Source of the DNA: Vallitalea maricola
GTDB taxonomy: Bacteria; Bacillota; Clostridia; Lachnospirales; Vallitaleaceae
Direction of reading: 5' to 3'
Length of the DNA stretch: 58,042 bases
Assembly: GCF_036985595.1 (NCBI RefSeq)
Contig: NZ_BTPU01000006.1
Location: 1 to 58,042 of the forward strand
This document shows, in pieces, positions 26,820 through 36,928 of the stretch (its first letter is position 1; each line of letters starts with the position of its first letter). A program made the position numbers and the translations under genes. Under the pieces are notes generated by a model. It saw nothing but the letters and a program-made list of their open reading frames with translations, did not search any database and was not told the DNA's origin.

Positions 26820-28142
26820 ATGTCTAAAAAGTTTTTTAAAACAATGACTATGGGTATTTTGATTTTTGTTATGGTGTTTTCTTTAGCTGCATGTGGAAAT
26901 AAAGATAATAATAAAGCTAAAGAGAGTGATAATGGGGGAAATGCTTCAAGTTCTAATGAACAAGTAACTATTCAATTTGCAACATATGGCCTTTTAGAAA
27001 AAGCAACGGAGAAATTTTATACTAAAATGGCACAGGATTTTGAAGCAAAAACAGATGTAAAAGTAGAGTTTGTCAGTTATCCTTATGGGGATCTTAAGCA
27101 ACAAGTATTAATCAAAGCTAATTCAGGTGATGCTCCTGATGTTGTACATGGGGAGTCTTCTGCTTTCAGCTCATATCTTAATTCTGGATTCATTGAGCCT
27201 CTTGATGATTTATTAGGAGCGGAATATGTAAATGATATCTATGATGGTGTTAGAGAAGCAATGTCAGATGATGGTAAATTATATGGGGCACCTTGGATAT
27301 GTAGTACTTTTCTTTTAGTCTACAATAAAGATTTATTTGAACAAGCAGGTTTAGACCCTGATGCACCACCAAAAACATATGCAGAAATGATAAAATATGC
27401 TGAAAAAATATCAGAACTTAAAGATAAAGATGGAAATAAGGTATTTGGTCTAGGTTCTTCAACAGCTTCTGTACCTGTCAGTGGTGAAAACGTATTAAGT
27501 ACAATGTTGACTTTTGGAGGAAACATATATAACGATAAAGGTGAAGTGGAAGTTGATACAAAAGGTAATCTGGATGCTCTAAAATTCTATAAAGAAGTAC
27601 AAGAAAAAGGTCTTAATCCTGAAGCTGCTAAATTAAAGGATCTAAGAAACTTAATGGCTATCGGCAGATTAGGAATGTATTTTGACCAAGTATGGGGAAC
27701 AAGTGGTGTTGTAGGAATCAATCCAGAGATAAAAGACAGTCTTGCAGTAGCCATGATACCAGCAACAGATGCAACTGATGGAGCAAGTCTATTGGCGGCA
27801 CATGAATTACATATAATGAAAGACTCAAAACATAAAAAAGAGGCTGCTGAATTTGTTATGTATATCACTTCAAAAGAAGTTCTAGAAGAGTATTATAATA
27901 CAACATTACCTTTTATAGTTGCTAGAAAATCAGTTAATGAATCACTTAACCTTAATGATAATTTCATTGATCCAGTCAAGGATAGTATGACACAAGTAAT
28001 AGCACTTGCAAAACAACATTCTGATATGGAGAATGCATTACTTGAAATAACTTCTGCAGCACAAAGGGTTACTATTGGAAATGAAAGCCCTGAAGATGTT
28101 GTCAAGAAATTGGATGACAAGTTGAAGCAAGTTCTAAAATAG
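26820..28142 (+). CDS. ABC sugar importer, substrate-binding lipoprotein
   Basis: A 440-residue family-1 extracellular solute-binding protein. Lipoprotein signal with lipobox SLAACG (Cys at about residue 24), then a low-complexity Asn/Ser linker and the binding fold (VKVEFVSYPYGDLKQQ, DVVHGESSAFSSYL, YGAPWICSTFLLVYNKDLF). It captures sugar outside the cell for the two permeases downstream. AAAGGAG lies before the ATG. With nagA in the operon, GlcNAc or chito-oligosaccharide is the likely ligand (inference). No ATPase gene is in the operon, so a shared MsmK/UgpC-type ATPase is presumably used. Confidence 0.93.
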   Translation: MSKKFFKTMTMGILIFVMVFSLAACGNKDNNKAKESDNGGNASSSNEQVTIQFATYGLLEKATEKFYTKMAQDFEAKTDVKVEFVSYPYGDLKQQVLIKANSGDAPDVVHGESSAFSSYLNSGFIEPLDDLLGAEYVNDIYDGVREAMSDDGKLYGAPWICSTFLLVYNKDLFEQAGLDPDAPPKTYAEMIKYAEKISELKDKDGNKVFGLGSSTASVPVSGENVLSTMLTFGGNIYNDKGEVEVDTKGNLDALKFYKEVQEKGLNPEAAKLKDLRNLMAIGRLGMYFDQVWGTSGVVGINPEIKDSLAVAMIPATDATDGASLLAAHELHIMKDSKHKKEAAEFVMYITSKEVLEEYYNTTLPFIVARKSVNESLNLNDNFIDPVKDSMTQVIALAKQHSDMENALLEITSAAQRVTIGNESPEDVVKKLDDKLKQVLK

Positions 28143-28224
28143 GAGAAGTGATGGTTATGGGGCTATACAGCCCCATAAAATTAACATATTATAAATATTC
28201 TAGCAAAGGAAGTGACTAATTGAT

Positions 28225-29160
28225 ATGAAAGCAGCAAGTGGGGGCAATAAAAAATCTGCTCGTAGGTTTTATAAGAAATTGGGTAGGGAAAAACACGATC
28301 GCATATTCGCTATTATGTTATTGTTGCCTGCAATAATAGTAGTAGGCTTCACAACGTTTTTTCCTATAGCCAAATCAGTCATTATGAGTTTCTTTAATTA
28401 TAAACTAAAAGCTAATGCAGATTATTATTGGAATGATTTTCTTAATTACAAGGAGTTATTCCAAGAAGGAGAAATATTCACTGCTATAGGAACAACTTTC
28501 AAATTCATGATAATTACAGTAGCTTTGATATTTGTTATAGGTTTAATATTATCCAATATCCTTAATAAAGACGTTAAAGGTAGAGCAGTTCTGAGAAGTG
28601 TTGTGCTTTTACCTTGGATTATACCAACCATTGTTACAGGTCTATTATGGATGTGGATATTCCAGCCACAATATGGTGTACTTAATTATCTTTTGATGAA
28701 ACTAAATATAATCTCTGACCCGATTAATTGGGTTGCTAGTATGAAATACGCTCTCTACAGTGTAGTTACTGCATCAGTATGGAGACAGATACCATTTATC
28801 ACTATTATGTTATTGGCTGGTATGCAGGGAATCCCTAGCGACTTATATGAAGCAGCTACTATAGATGGAGCTAATTCCAGACAATGTTTTTTTAAGGTGA
28901 CTTTACCAATGTTAAGTAATGTAATTAAATCCACACTACTTATTTCTATAATCACCAACTTCAAGCAATTCCCATTGTTCTGGATAATGACAGGGGGAGG
29001 ACCAGTTAATAAGACAACTACCCTTGCAATAATGACATACAAGAATTCCTTTGTAAATCTGAACTTTGGTAAAGGGGCAGCTGTTTCAACTATATGGTTG
29101 ATCATTTTAATAGTTTTCTCAGCTGTTTATAACAAAGCCTTCAAAACAGTAAGAGATTAA
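28225..29160 (+). CDS. ABC sugar importer permease (MalF/UgpA type)
   Basis: A 311-residue permease with six membrane helices and the EAA coupling motif EAATIDGANSRQCFFKVTLPML (about residues 212-233) that touches the ATPase. Opening segment DRIFAIMLLLPAIIVVGFTTFFPI. Second gene of the importer operon, 82 bases after the binding protein gene and 12 bases before the next permease. AAGGAAG lies upstream of the ATG. Confidence 0.93.
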   Translation: MKAASGGNKKSARRFYKKLGREKHDRIFAIMLLLPAIIVVGFTTFFPIAKSVIMSFFNYKLKANADYYWNDFLNYKELFQEGEIFTAIGTTFKFMIITVALIFVIGLILSNILNKDVKGRAVLRSVVLLPWIIPTIVTGLLWMWIFQPQYGVLNYLLMKLNIISDPINWVASMKYALYSVVTASVWRQIPFITIMLLAGMQGIPSDLYEAATIDGANSRQCFFKVTLPMLSNVIKSTLLISIITNFKQFPLFWIMTGGGPVNKTTTLAIMTYKNSFVNLNFGKGAAVSTIWLIILIVFSAVYNKAFKTVRD

Positions 29161-29171
29161 GGAGTGAAAAT

Positions 29172-29999
29172 ATGAATATTAAGCCGAAAGCGAGATCTTA
29201 TACAATCTTAGTGATATTATTAGTATTTTTGGTTGGTCCCATATTATGGATGTTTGTAACTTCATTTAAGGATAATATTGCAATATATAAAATACCACCA
29301 GAGTGGATACCTCATAAGCCAACTATAAGTAATTATTTAAATATATTTAAAGATAAGTTATTCATGACTTATTATTTTAACAACTTCATAACTGCTGGAT
29401 TGACAACATTATTTACAATCATTATATCTATTCTAGCAGGATATTCTTTTTCAAGATTCAAATTCAAAGGAAGTCAGATTCTGATAATGGCATTTTTATC
29501 AGTTTCAATATTCCCTGTAGTAGGTATTATCACTGCTCTTTATTCTACATTCAAGAATGTTGGATTACTTAATACAAGAACTGCGGTAATATTGACATTA
29601 ACAGCTGCGAATGTACCATTTTGCATGTGGCTGATGAAAGGATTTTTTGATGATATTCCTAGAGCATTGGAAGAGGCGGCATATATAGATGGTTGTGGAA
29701 GATTATCAACATTATTTAAGGTTATTCTGCCATTATGCAGTCCAGGAATTCTAGCAATAGGTTTATATACATTTCTTATAGCTTGGGATGATTATCTATA
29801 TTGTTTAACACTTATTACAGATGACAAAATCCGTACTTTATCAAATGGTATATCAATGAGATATCTTGGTGAACTTTCTTATGACTGGGGCAATGTTATG
29901 ACTGTTTCCGTTATGGCAAGTATACCACTACTTATTTTATTTATATTCCTGCAAAAATATATGATACAAGGATTGACTGCTGGTTCTGTCAAGGGCTAA
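29172..29999 (+). CDS. ABC sugar importer permease (MalG/UgpE type)
   Basis: A 275-residue permease, partner of the previous one. It has six helices, LVGPILWMFVTSFKDN at the start, and an EAA loop EEAAYIDGCGRLSTLFKVILPL (about residues 173-194). Normal length. GGAG lies just before the ATG. Together with the MalF-type protein it forms the channel of the amino-sugar importer. Confidence 0.93.
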   Translation: MNIKPKARSYTILVILLVFLVGPILWMFVTSFKDNIAIYKIPPEWIPHKPTISNYLNIFKDKLFMTYYFNNFITAGLTTLFTIIISILAGYSFSRFKFKGSQILIMAFLSVSIFPVVGIITALYSTFKNVGLLNTRTAVILTLTAANVPFCMWLMKGFFDDIPRALEEAAYIDGCGRLSTLFKVILPLCSPGILAIGLYTFLIAWDDYLYCLTLITDDKIRTLSNGISMRYLGELSYDWGNVMTVSVMASIPLLILFIFLQKYMIQGLTAGSVKG

Positions 30000-30065
30000 G
30001 CCAGATGTTAAGTTCAATATATATAGTTATGTACATATAATATTTAATTTTCAAGGAGGAAAAAC

Positions 30066-31124
30066 ATGGAAAAACAATTAGGGCAACACACAATTAAAGA
30101 AATATTTGAACAAGGAGAAGCATTCAGGGGAGTTGTTGAGACTCTAGATACTATAACATCAACAATCAAGAAAGCATTTAGTGAAGTTAATCCAGATGAA
30201 GTCATTTTCACTGGTTGTGGTACTTCCTTATATTTAGCACAGACTTCAGCTACAATCTTTTCTAAATATAATGAAATAACAGCAAAAGCTGTACCTTGTT
30301 CAGAGTTATATTTGACACCAGAATTATATGTAAAGGGTAAGAGAAGTCTAGTGATACCGATTACAAGAAGAAGTGATACAACAGAAGTGAAGATGGCAAT
30401 AAATAAAGTAAGGCTATTGGATAATGTTAAGACTTTAGCGGTTACTTGTGATGAGAACAGTAAAGAATATAATGATTATTATATTCTATCACCAAAGGCA
30501 AAAGAAAAAAGTATCGTAATGACAAAATCTTTCACAAGTATGGTATTCATGAATCAGATTCTTGCTTTGACAGTTGCAGGAGAAGAAGAGTTATTGAACA
30601 AGTTAGTCAGTATGCCAGAAAATTGTAGTAAGGTTATGGATAATATCAATGATATATGTAAACAAATAATTGAAGAGAATAATGCTATCAATCTATATAT
30701 AACTCTTGGTCAAGGCAGCTTATATGGTATAGCCAACGAGTCAATGAATAAAATAAAAGAAATGGCTATATCTAATTCTGAAGCTTACTACAGCTTAGAA
30801 TATAGACATGGACCAATGGCTCTAGTAGATGATAAAACATTAATAACTCAATATATAACAGAAGAATGTGAAGAATTAGAAGCTGCACTAATGGAAGAAA
30901 TGAAAGAGTATGGCGGTAGAATATTTATTATAGGAGATAAACTCACTAATGAAACCAAGAAATGTGCCGATTACTATATTGAGTTAGATTGTGGATATAA
31001 CGCTGACCTAATTACACCATTAGTTGCAATATCTGGACAGCTTCTAGGATATTATTGTGCTATTAGTAAAGGATTAGATCTAGATAGTCCAAGGAATCTA
31101 TCTCAAGCAATCATATTAAAATAA
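30066..31124 (+). CDS. SIS-domain sugar isomerase/deaminase (GlmS C-terminal-like)
   Basis: A 352-residue protein with two SIS domains. Motifs: TGCGTSLYLAQTSATIF, TRRSDTTEVKMAI (phosphate loop) and SLEYRHGPMALVDDKTL, as in FrlB, AgaS and the isomerase half of GlmS. It lacks the glutaminase domain. Family members deaminate or deglycate sugar phosphates in the cytoplasm; here, between the importer and nagA, it probably acts on an amino-sugar 6-phosphate. AAGGAGG lies before the ATG. The exact substrate cannot be read from the sequence. Confidence 0.9.
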   Translation: MEKQLGQHTIKEIFEQGEAFRGVVETLDTITSTIKKAFSEVNPDEVIFTGCGTSLYLAQTSATIFSKYNEITAKAVPCSELYLTPELYVKGKRSLVIPITRRSDTTEVKMAINKVRLLDNVKTLAVTCDENSKEYNDYYILSPKAKEKSIVMTKSFTSMVFMNQILALTVAGEEELLNKLVSMPENCSKVMDNINDICKQIIEENNAINLYITLGQGSLYGIANESMNKIKEMAISNSEAYYSLEYRHGPMALVDDKTLITQYITEECEELEAALMEEMKEYGGRIFIIGDKLTNETKKCADYYIELDCGYNADLITPLVAISGQLLGYYCAISKGLDLDSPRNLSQAIILK

Positions 31125-31143
31125 AAAGTGGAGACGATTCCAA

Positions 31144-32292
31144 ATGATTATTAAAAATGGAAATGTTTTAGTAGAAGGGAAAATCAGTACAAAAGATGTA
31201 TTTATTGAAGATGGTAAAATAAGAGATTTCAATGTAGAAGGTCTCAATGATAATCAGATAATTGATGCAGAGGGAATGTATGTATTACCAGGATTCATTG
31301 ATATTCATACTCATGGAGGAAATGGTATAGACACTAACCTTGCTGATGAAAAAGAACTAAAAGAGCTTTCAGGATTTTTTGCTTCTAAAGGAGTAACAGG
31401 GTATCTTCCCACACTTCTTACTGATACTCATGAGAAGACTTGTGAAGTAGTTGAAATGATAGGAAATGTGATGGAGGAACAAGAAAGTGGTTCCAAAATA
31501 TTAGGTATCCATCTTGAAGGACCATTTTTATCCCATGAATTCAAGGGTGCTATGCCTGATGATCTGATTGTTGATTCTTCCATAGAAAAGTTTATGGAGT
31601 ATGAAAAGAAGTCTAATGATAATATTAAAACAATTACTGTTGCAGCAGAAAATCCAGGAGTACTAGGATTGATAAGATATGCTGTATCCAAAGAGGTAGT
31701 AGTTTCTCTAGGGCATACTGGAGCCACCTATGAGGATTGTATGATGTGTATAGAAGAGGGAGCTAATCGTATTACACATACATTCAATGGTATGAGACAG
31801 TTACATCAGCATTATCCATCAATTCTAGGTGCGGCATTGGAAAGTGATGCTTATTGTGAAGCTATAGTTGATGGACTTCATTTGCATCCTGCAATAGTAA
31901 GATTGATGATAAAAACAAAAGGTATAAACAAAGTAATAGGAATAACAGATAGTGTTATGGCTGCTGGATTGCCAGATGGTAAATACAAATTGGGTGTTAA
32001 TGATATTATTGTTGTAGATGGAGATGCTAGATTAGTACATGGAGATTCGCGGGCAGGCAGTACATTGACAATGAATAAAGCATTAAAAAATCTAATGGAG
32101 TTCACTAGATTACCTATAGAAGAATGTATAAAAATGATAACAATCAATCCTGCCAAGATGCTTAATATAGATAATGATAAAGGTTCTTTGGATGTAGATA
32201 AAGATGCTGATATTGTAATTATGAATAAGAATTATGATGTTATTTATACTATTGTTGAAGGTAGAGTAGTATACAATAATAGTGGAAAATAA
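31144..32292 (+). CDS. nagA: N-acetylglucosamine-6-phosphate deacetylase
   Basis: A 382-residue amidohydrolase. Metal and substrate motifs: PGFIDIHTHGGNGIDT (first His pair), GIHLEGPFLS (metal-binding Glu), SLGHTGATYED, THTFNGMRQLHQH, DGLHLHPA and the catalytic Asp in GITDSVMAAGLPDG. It removes acetate from GlcNAc-6-P to give GlcN-6-P, the substrate of NagB encoded 7 kb upstream. Start 19 bases after the SIS gene. Last gene of the operon, followed by a terminator. Confidence 0.95.
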   Translation: MIIKNGNVLVEGKISTKDVFIEDGKIRDFNVEGLNDNQIIDAEGMYVLPGFIDIHTHGGNGIDTNLADEKELKELSGFFASKGVTGYLPTLLTDTHEKTCEVVEMIGNVMEEQESGSKILGIHLEGPFLSHEFKGAMPDDLIVDSSIEKFMEYEKKSNDNIKTITVAAENPGVLGLIRYAVSKEVVVSLGHTGATYEDCMMCIEEGANRITHTFNGMRQLHQHYPSILGAALESDAYCEAIVDGLHLHPAIVRLMIKTKGINKVIGITDSVMAAGLPDGKYKLGVNDIIVVDGDARLVHGDSRAGSTLTMNKALKNLMEFTRLPIEECIKMITINPAKMLNIDNDKGSLDVDKDADIVIMNKNYDVIYTIVEGRVVYNNSGK

Positions 32293-32334
32293 TATAGAAT
32301 AGTATGAATACAGTTATGATTGTAACCTGTATAT

Positions 32335-32377
32335 AAACAGTTTGATTTCTTGTTTTGTGGAAATTAAACTGTTTTTT
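32335..32377 (+). terminator. Terminator after nagA
   Basis: AAACAGTTT (32335-32343) pairs with AAACTGTTT (32366-32374), with inner ATTTC/GAAAT pairing, followed by six T. Confidence 0.85.
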
Positions 32378-32567
32378 ATTCGCCTAAATAAATATTTTTA
32401 TAAGTATTTTTAATGTAAATATATAATTGCGTATGGGTTCTTGGTAAAAAGGTATGAAAAAATTTCAAACTTACGTGAAAGAATAGAAGCTATTATAATA
32501 ACATTATAGTAAATGTTTGTACATACATAATAACGACTAAGAGTATTAAAAGCTTAAGGAGGAAATT

Positions 32568-33323
32568 ATGAAGAATAAGAAATATTTAAACATTATTTCT
32601 GTAATAGTTGGAATAATAATATGGCAGTTGATAGCATCAATACCTAATGTAAGTGTATTTTTAGCAAGTCCCCCAGAAACAGTTAGTGCATTCATGGATC
32701 AAGTGAGAAAAGGTTCCATGTTCGTTGATATAGTATATAGTCTATTCAGAGTTTTAGGAGGATTTGCCATAGGACTTGTAGTAGCAATCCCAGTAGCATT
32801 TTTAATGGGATGGTATCCAAAGTTTAGTGGATTAGTAGAACCTTGGATACAATTTTTTAGAACAATTCCACCTATAGCTTTGATACCATTAGTAATAGTG
32901 GCATTAGGTGTTGGGGAAAGTGCTAAGATTGTAGTTATTTTCTTAGCTTCATTTCTAGTGATGGTAGTAACTATCTATCAAGGTGTAAAATCAGTAGATA
33001 TCACATTGATAAAAGCTGCCAGGGTACTGGGTGCTAGAGATAGAGATATATTTTTTAAAGTAATTGTTCCTGCATCAACACCTTTTATATTAGTTGGTGT
33101 AAGATTAGGACTTGCGGCTTCCTTAACTACACTTGTCGCTGCAGAGTTAACAGGGGCGCAGGTTGGTCTAGGTGAAATGATTCAATCAGCAAGTTTGTAT
33201 CTAAAAATGGATGTTGTTATTTTAGGAATAGTAGTTATTGGAATTATCGGATTTACACTTGATAAAATTGTTTTATTTTTAGAAAGGAAGCTAACAGGAT
33301 GGCAAGAGACAAGACAAATGTAA
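32568..33323 (+). CDS. ABC transporter permease, SsuC/TauC type
   Basis: A 251-residue BPD-type permease with six membrane helices; EAA-like loop KAARVLGARDRDIFFKVIVPA (about residues 147-167). The family imports sulfonates, taurine, nitrate or thiamine precursors. First gene of a three-gene operon permease-ATPase-binding protein. AAGGAGG before the ATG. The ATPase gene overlaps its end by 25 bases. Confidence 0.92.
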   Translation: MKNKKYLNIISVIVGIIIWQLIASIPNVSVFLASPPETVSAFMDQVRKGSMFVDIVYSLFRVLGGFAIGLVVAIPVAFLMGWYPKFSGLVEPWIQFFRTIPPIALIPLVIVALGVGESAKIVVIFLASFLVMVVTIYQGVKSVDITLIKAARVLGARDRDIFFKVIVPASTPFILVGVRLGLAASLTTLVAAELTGAQVGLGEMIQSASLYLKMDVVILGIVVIGIIGFTLDKIVLFLERKLTGWQETRQM

Positions 33324-34090
33324 AAGTAGATATAAAAAATGTTAAGAAGATGTTCAATACTAGAAATGGTGAAGTAGTAGCACTTAATGGAGTTAACTTA
33401 CAGATAGCTGAAAATGAATTTGTATGTGTTGTTGGTCCTAGCGGTTGCGGTAAATCAACCTTGTTGAATATTATTGCAGGACTTGACCATCCATCATCGG
33501 GTGAGGTTACTGTTAATAATGAGATAGTTAAGGAACCAGGTCCTGAAAGAGGAGTTATATTCCAACAATATGCATTATTTCCATGGTTGACTGTTCAGCA
33601 GAATGTGGAGTTCGGATTAAAGTTAAAGAATTATTCTAAGGAAAAATGTGAACAGGAAGCCAAAAAATATATTGAGATGGTTGGATTATCTGATTTCCTA
33701 CATGCTTATCCAAAAGAATTATCAGGGGGAATGAAACAAAGGGTTGCCATAGCCAGAGGATATGCTATCAATCCGGAAGTACTTCTCATGGATGAACCTT
33801 TTGGTGCATTGGATGCTCAGACAAGAACTCAGTTACAAAGTGAATTATTACATACATGGGAAACGGAAAAGAAAACATGTTTTTTCATAACTCATGATGT
33901 TGAGGAAGCAGTTATATTAGCTCAAAGAGTTATTATTATGAGTGCTAGACCTGGCAGAATTAAAAATATTGTTAATATTGATATTCCATATCCAAGAACA
34001 CAAGAAACAAAAATGACAGAAAGATTTAATGAACTAAAAAATGAAATTTGGGCTCAAGTATATGAAGAATATCTAGAGTCTAAAAAATAA
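33299..34090 (+). CDS. ABC transporter ATP-binding protein, SsuB/TauB type
   Basis: A 263-residue ATPase. Walker A GPSGCGKST, Q-loop FQQYALFPWLTV, signature LSGGMKQRVAIAR, Walker B LLMDEPFGALDAQTR and H-loop ITHDVEEA. It powers the SsuC-type permease. It overlaps the permease gene by 25 bases; the binding protein gene follows after 24 bases. The substrate is set by the binding protein, not by this chain. Confidence 0.93.
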   Translation: MARDKTNVKVDIKNVKKMFNTRNGEVVALNGVNLQIAENEFVCVVGPSGCGKSTLLNIIAGLDHPSSGEVTVNNEIVKEPGPERGVIFQQYALFPWLTVQQNVEFGLKLKNYSKEKCEQEAKKYIEMVGLSDFLHAYPKELSGGMKQRVAIARGYAINPEVLLMDEPFGALDAQTRTQLQSELLHTWETEKKTCFFITHDVEEAVILAQRVIIMSARPGRIKNIVNIDIPYPRTQETKMTERFNELKNEIWAQVYEEYLESKK

Positions 34091-34114
34091 ATTTTCTAAG
34101 GAGAGATTAAATTT

Positions 34115-35194
34115 ATGAAAAAAATATTAGGTGTTTTGTTATCTATCGTATTAATGATGAGTTTGTTTGTGGGTTGTACTGGTAAAAAGGAAGAAACAAA
34201 TACTGATTCTAATAATCAAGTTGAAAAATCAAAAAATGAAACTAATGATGATAAAGAGAAAGAAGAAGCACAGGAACCAGAAAATTTAAAGAAGTTAAGG
34301 GTCGCATATCATCCTAATATGGGTGGCGCATCAACGATTATTACAGGTATCAAAACAGGGGCGTTCAAGGAACAAGGGTTAGAAATAGAATTAGTAAAAT
34401 TCACAAGTGGACCACCTGAAATAGCTGCTATGGTTTCAGGAGATATAGACGTAGGATATATTGGTATGGGTGCGCATTTTCTTGCAATTGATGGACAAGT
34501 AGACTTGATTGCTATAGATGCATTAGGTAACTCTGATAGATTATTGACTAGAAAAGAGACAGGTATTGAAAGTGTAGAAGATTTGGTAGGTAAGAAGGTA
34601 GCTATACCTCTTGGTACTTCAGGAGAAACTGTATTTGATTTAGCACTAAAAAGAGCAGGAGTTCCTAGAGATAAAGTCAAAGTTGTAAATATGGATATTG
34701 CAGGAGCTGTTTCAGCATATATCTCAGGACAAGTTGACGCAGCCGCAATCTGGGCACCATATACTCTAAAAGCTGTAGAAAGCTTAGGAGAAGACCAAGT
34801 AGTTGAATTAGCTAAGAATGAGGATTTTATGCCTGATTATGTATTCCCATCAAGCTGGATAGCGACACCAAAATATATTGAAAATAATAGAGATACTGTG
34901 GTAAAATTTGTTCGAGGGCTTTATAAAGCAATGGACTATAGAGCCGAGAATATTGATGAAATGGTAGATTGGACAGTTGAATTAGTAGATATTGAAAAAG
35001 AGGTTGCACAACAGGAAGTACCTCAAATGATTATGATGACATCTAGTGAAATCCAGAAAGCCATAGATTCAGGAGATATTCTCAAGTGGTTCGAAGGTCT
35101 TGAAAAATTATTCTTGAAGACAGGAAAGATTGAGGAACAAGTGCCTGTTGAAGACTTTGTCAAAACTGATCTTATAAAAGATGCATTAAAATAA
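34115..35194 (+). CDS. ABC transporter substrate-binding lipoprotein, SsuA/NMT1 type
   Basis: A 359-residue protein. Lipobox FVGC (Cys at residue 21) is followed by a long acidic linker (about residues 25-60) and an SsuA/TauA/NMT1-like binding fold: LRVAYHPNMGGASTIITGI, SGPPEIAAMVSGDIDVGYIG, VGKKVAIPLGTSGE. The ligand may be a sulfonate, but NMT1-type proteins also bind nitrate and pyrimidines, so this is open. AAGGAGAG lies before the ATG. A weak hairpin follows the stop. Confidence 0.92.
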   Translation: MKKILGVLLSIVLMMSLFVGCTGKKEETNTDSNNQVEKSKNETNDDKEKEEAQEPENLKKLRVAYHPNMGGASTIITGIKTGAFKEQGLEIELVKFTSGPPEIAAMVSGDIDVGYIGMGAHFLAIDGQVDLIAIDALGNSDRLLTRKETGIESVEDLVGKKVAIPLGTSGETVFDLALKRAGVPRDKVKVVNMDIAGAVSAYISGQVDAAAIWAPYTLKAVESLGEDQVVELAKNEDFMPDYVFPSSWIATPKYIENNRDTVVKFVRGLYKAMDYRAENIDEMVDWTVELVDIEKEVAQQEVPQMIMMTSSEIQKAIDSGDILKWFEGLEKLFLKTGKIEEQVPVEDFVKTDLIKDALK

Positions 35195-35224
35195 TAAATA
35201 TAATTGGGCTTATACGCTCTAGCC

Positions 35225-35254
35225 AGACCCTTAAACCTAATGTTTAAAGGGTCT
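35225..35254 (+). terminator. Hairpin after the SsuABC-type operon
   Basis: AGACCCTTAAAC (35225-35236) pairs with GTTTAAAGGGTCT (35242-35254) with one bulge. It lacks a good T tract, so termination may be partial. Confidence 0.5.
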
Positions 35255-35314
35255 ATGCTTATTTCCAGTAGAATTCTGATACTATATAATTTGACTTGAA
35301 TAGAGGAGAAGAAA

Positions 35315-36826
35315 ATGATTATTGTAATATTGATTCTCTTGATTGGTTGTATGTTCTATTTCATGCTAAAAATTAAAAACATGTTATCGTTCTGGATGCT
35401 TGCTTTGTATGTGGGGTGTTTTTTGGTTGTGTTGGGATATATGTACTACTATGCCAAAAATGGTGGAGTATCTAAAGATGTCTATATTCTTCTGTTTCTG
35501 CACAAAAGGATTATGGATAACTTGATGTATTCTACTATACCACTTGATAAAATAAGTATGTTCATTGTACTAGGCAGGTCTATTTTTATCTTTTCAAATA
35601 TATGTTTTGCCATAGAAGTTTATTTTAAAAAAAGTATCAGGGAAAACAAGAAGTTATACCTTCTAGTATCTATTTTTCCTATACTGCATACAATCTGGTA
35701 CCAGCCTCATTTGTACAGAGAGTATTTTGTTCACAATTACTTATTACTTAATAGAATCTCTAGAACAGGTATCGTTATCTATACTGTCATAAGCATCCTA
35801 CTGATTTTCATGAAATACAGAAACATTAATATACCCTATATAAAAAAACAGTTAAAGTATATACTTTTTGCTGTTATAAGTATAAATGTATTATTTTATT
35901 TATTTGGTTTTTTTGGTACAATGCAGATATCAGACCCTAACACTCTAGGATATCTTTACTCAACATTTGCTATGCTCCAGTCATCAGTGGCTTTGCTACC
36001 ATGGTATGTGATTATTACCACAGCAGTCTTGTTCATTGGGATAGGTTTCGTATTTTTATTGAATTATTCTAAGATAGAAGAGCAGATAGGAAAACCAGAT
36101 CTATTCTTAGAAAGAAAATTGAAAACCGCACATATGGGTGCAAGGATTTTTACACACGGAATCAAGAATCAACTGTTATCTACCAGAGTACTTCTAAAAA
36201 GAACAAAGAATCTACTCCATAAAGAATCCATAGATGTAGATAAGCTAGAAAATAACATCAAAGCTTTGGAACAACTGAATGAACAAATGTTAGATAGAAT
36301 GGATGTGCTATATAGAACATTCAAATCAAATTCCATGCAGCTGAAACCTGTATCAGTGAGACAAGTAATCCAATATGCTCTTGATAAAACAGAGAAATTC
36401 CCAGAAGATATCTTCTTACTAGTAAAAGAATTTGAAGACAAAATGATTCTAGCTGATATTGCTCATCTAACCGAAGCATTATATAATGTTATAAAAAACA
36501 GCATAGATGCCATACAAGCCAAAAACAGTGATGAGATAGGAAGGTTAATCATTGATTGTCACTTTGAAAGTACTTGGTGTGTTATAGAGATTGTAGATAA
36601 TGGTATCGGAATCGAAAAGAAAAACATAAACAAGATATTTGACCCTTTCTATACCAATAAAAACACAAATTATAACTGGGGCGTAGGACTTTCCTATGTT
36701 CAGCAGATAATAAAATCCCAATTTGGCTATATAAGAACAAAAAGCGAAGTGAACGTAGGAACCACATTTTTTATATTTTTGCCTATCTACAAAACAGACA
36801 AGAAAATCAACGATTCAAAGTTTTAA
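35315..36826 (+). CDS. Membrane sensor histidine kinase
   Basis: A 503-residue kinase. The first roughly 250 residues hold about seven to eight membrane helices. A helical dimerisation segment with the likely phospho-histidine in THGIKNQL follows (about residue 285), then a HATPase domain with NVIKNSIDAIQ (N-box), EIVDNGIGIEKKN (G1) and NWGVGLSYVQQI (G2). There is no extracellular domain, so it may sense membrane state or a cofactor with its membrane part. A response regulator gene follows 93 bases later. AGGAGAAG precedes the ATG. Confidence 0.92.
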   Translation: MIIVILILLIGCMFYFMLKIKNMLSFWMLALYVGCFLVVLGYMYYYAKNGGVSKDVYILLFLHKRIMDNLMYSTIPLDKISMFIVLGRSIFIFSNICFAIEVYFKKSIRENKKLYLLVSIFPILHTIWYQPHLYREYFVHNYLLLNRISRTGIVIYTVISILLIFMKYRNINIPYIKKQLKYILFAVISINVLFYLFGFFGTMQISDPNTLGYLYSTFAMLQSSVALLPWYVIITTAVLFIGIGFVFLLNYSKIEEQIGKPDLFLERKLKTAHMGARIFTHGIKNQLLSTRVLLKRTKNLLHKESIDVDKLENNIKALEQLNEQMLDRMDVLYRTFKSNSMQLKPVSVRQVIQYALDKTEKFPEDIFLLVKEFEDKMILADIAHLTEALYNVIKNSIDAIQAKNSDEIGRLIIDCHFESTWCVIEIVDNGIGIEKKNINKIFDPFYTNKNTNYNWGVGLSYVQQIIKSQFGYIRTKSEVNVGTTFFIFLPIYKTDKKINDSKF

Positions 36827-36928
36827 CATCACTAATAATAAATTATAATCCTTTGATATTAGAATAACTAAGGTATAGTAAGTAAAGATTCAATTGACAT
36901 TTAGTAATGACAAGTAAGGATGATGATG

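Noticed and set aside
32510..32545. TTTGTACATACATA as a third copy of the amino-sugar LacI operator
   Set aside because: It lacks the central CG and the right half TGTA at the proper spacing.
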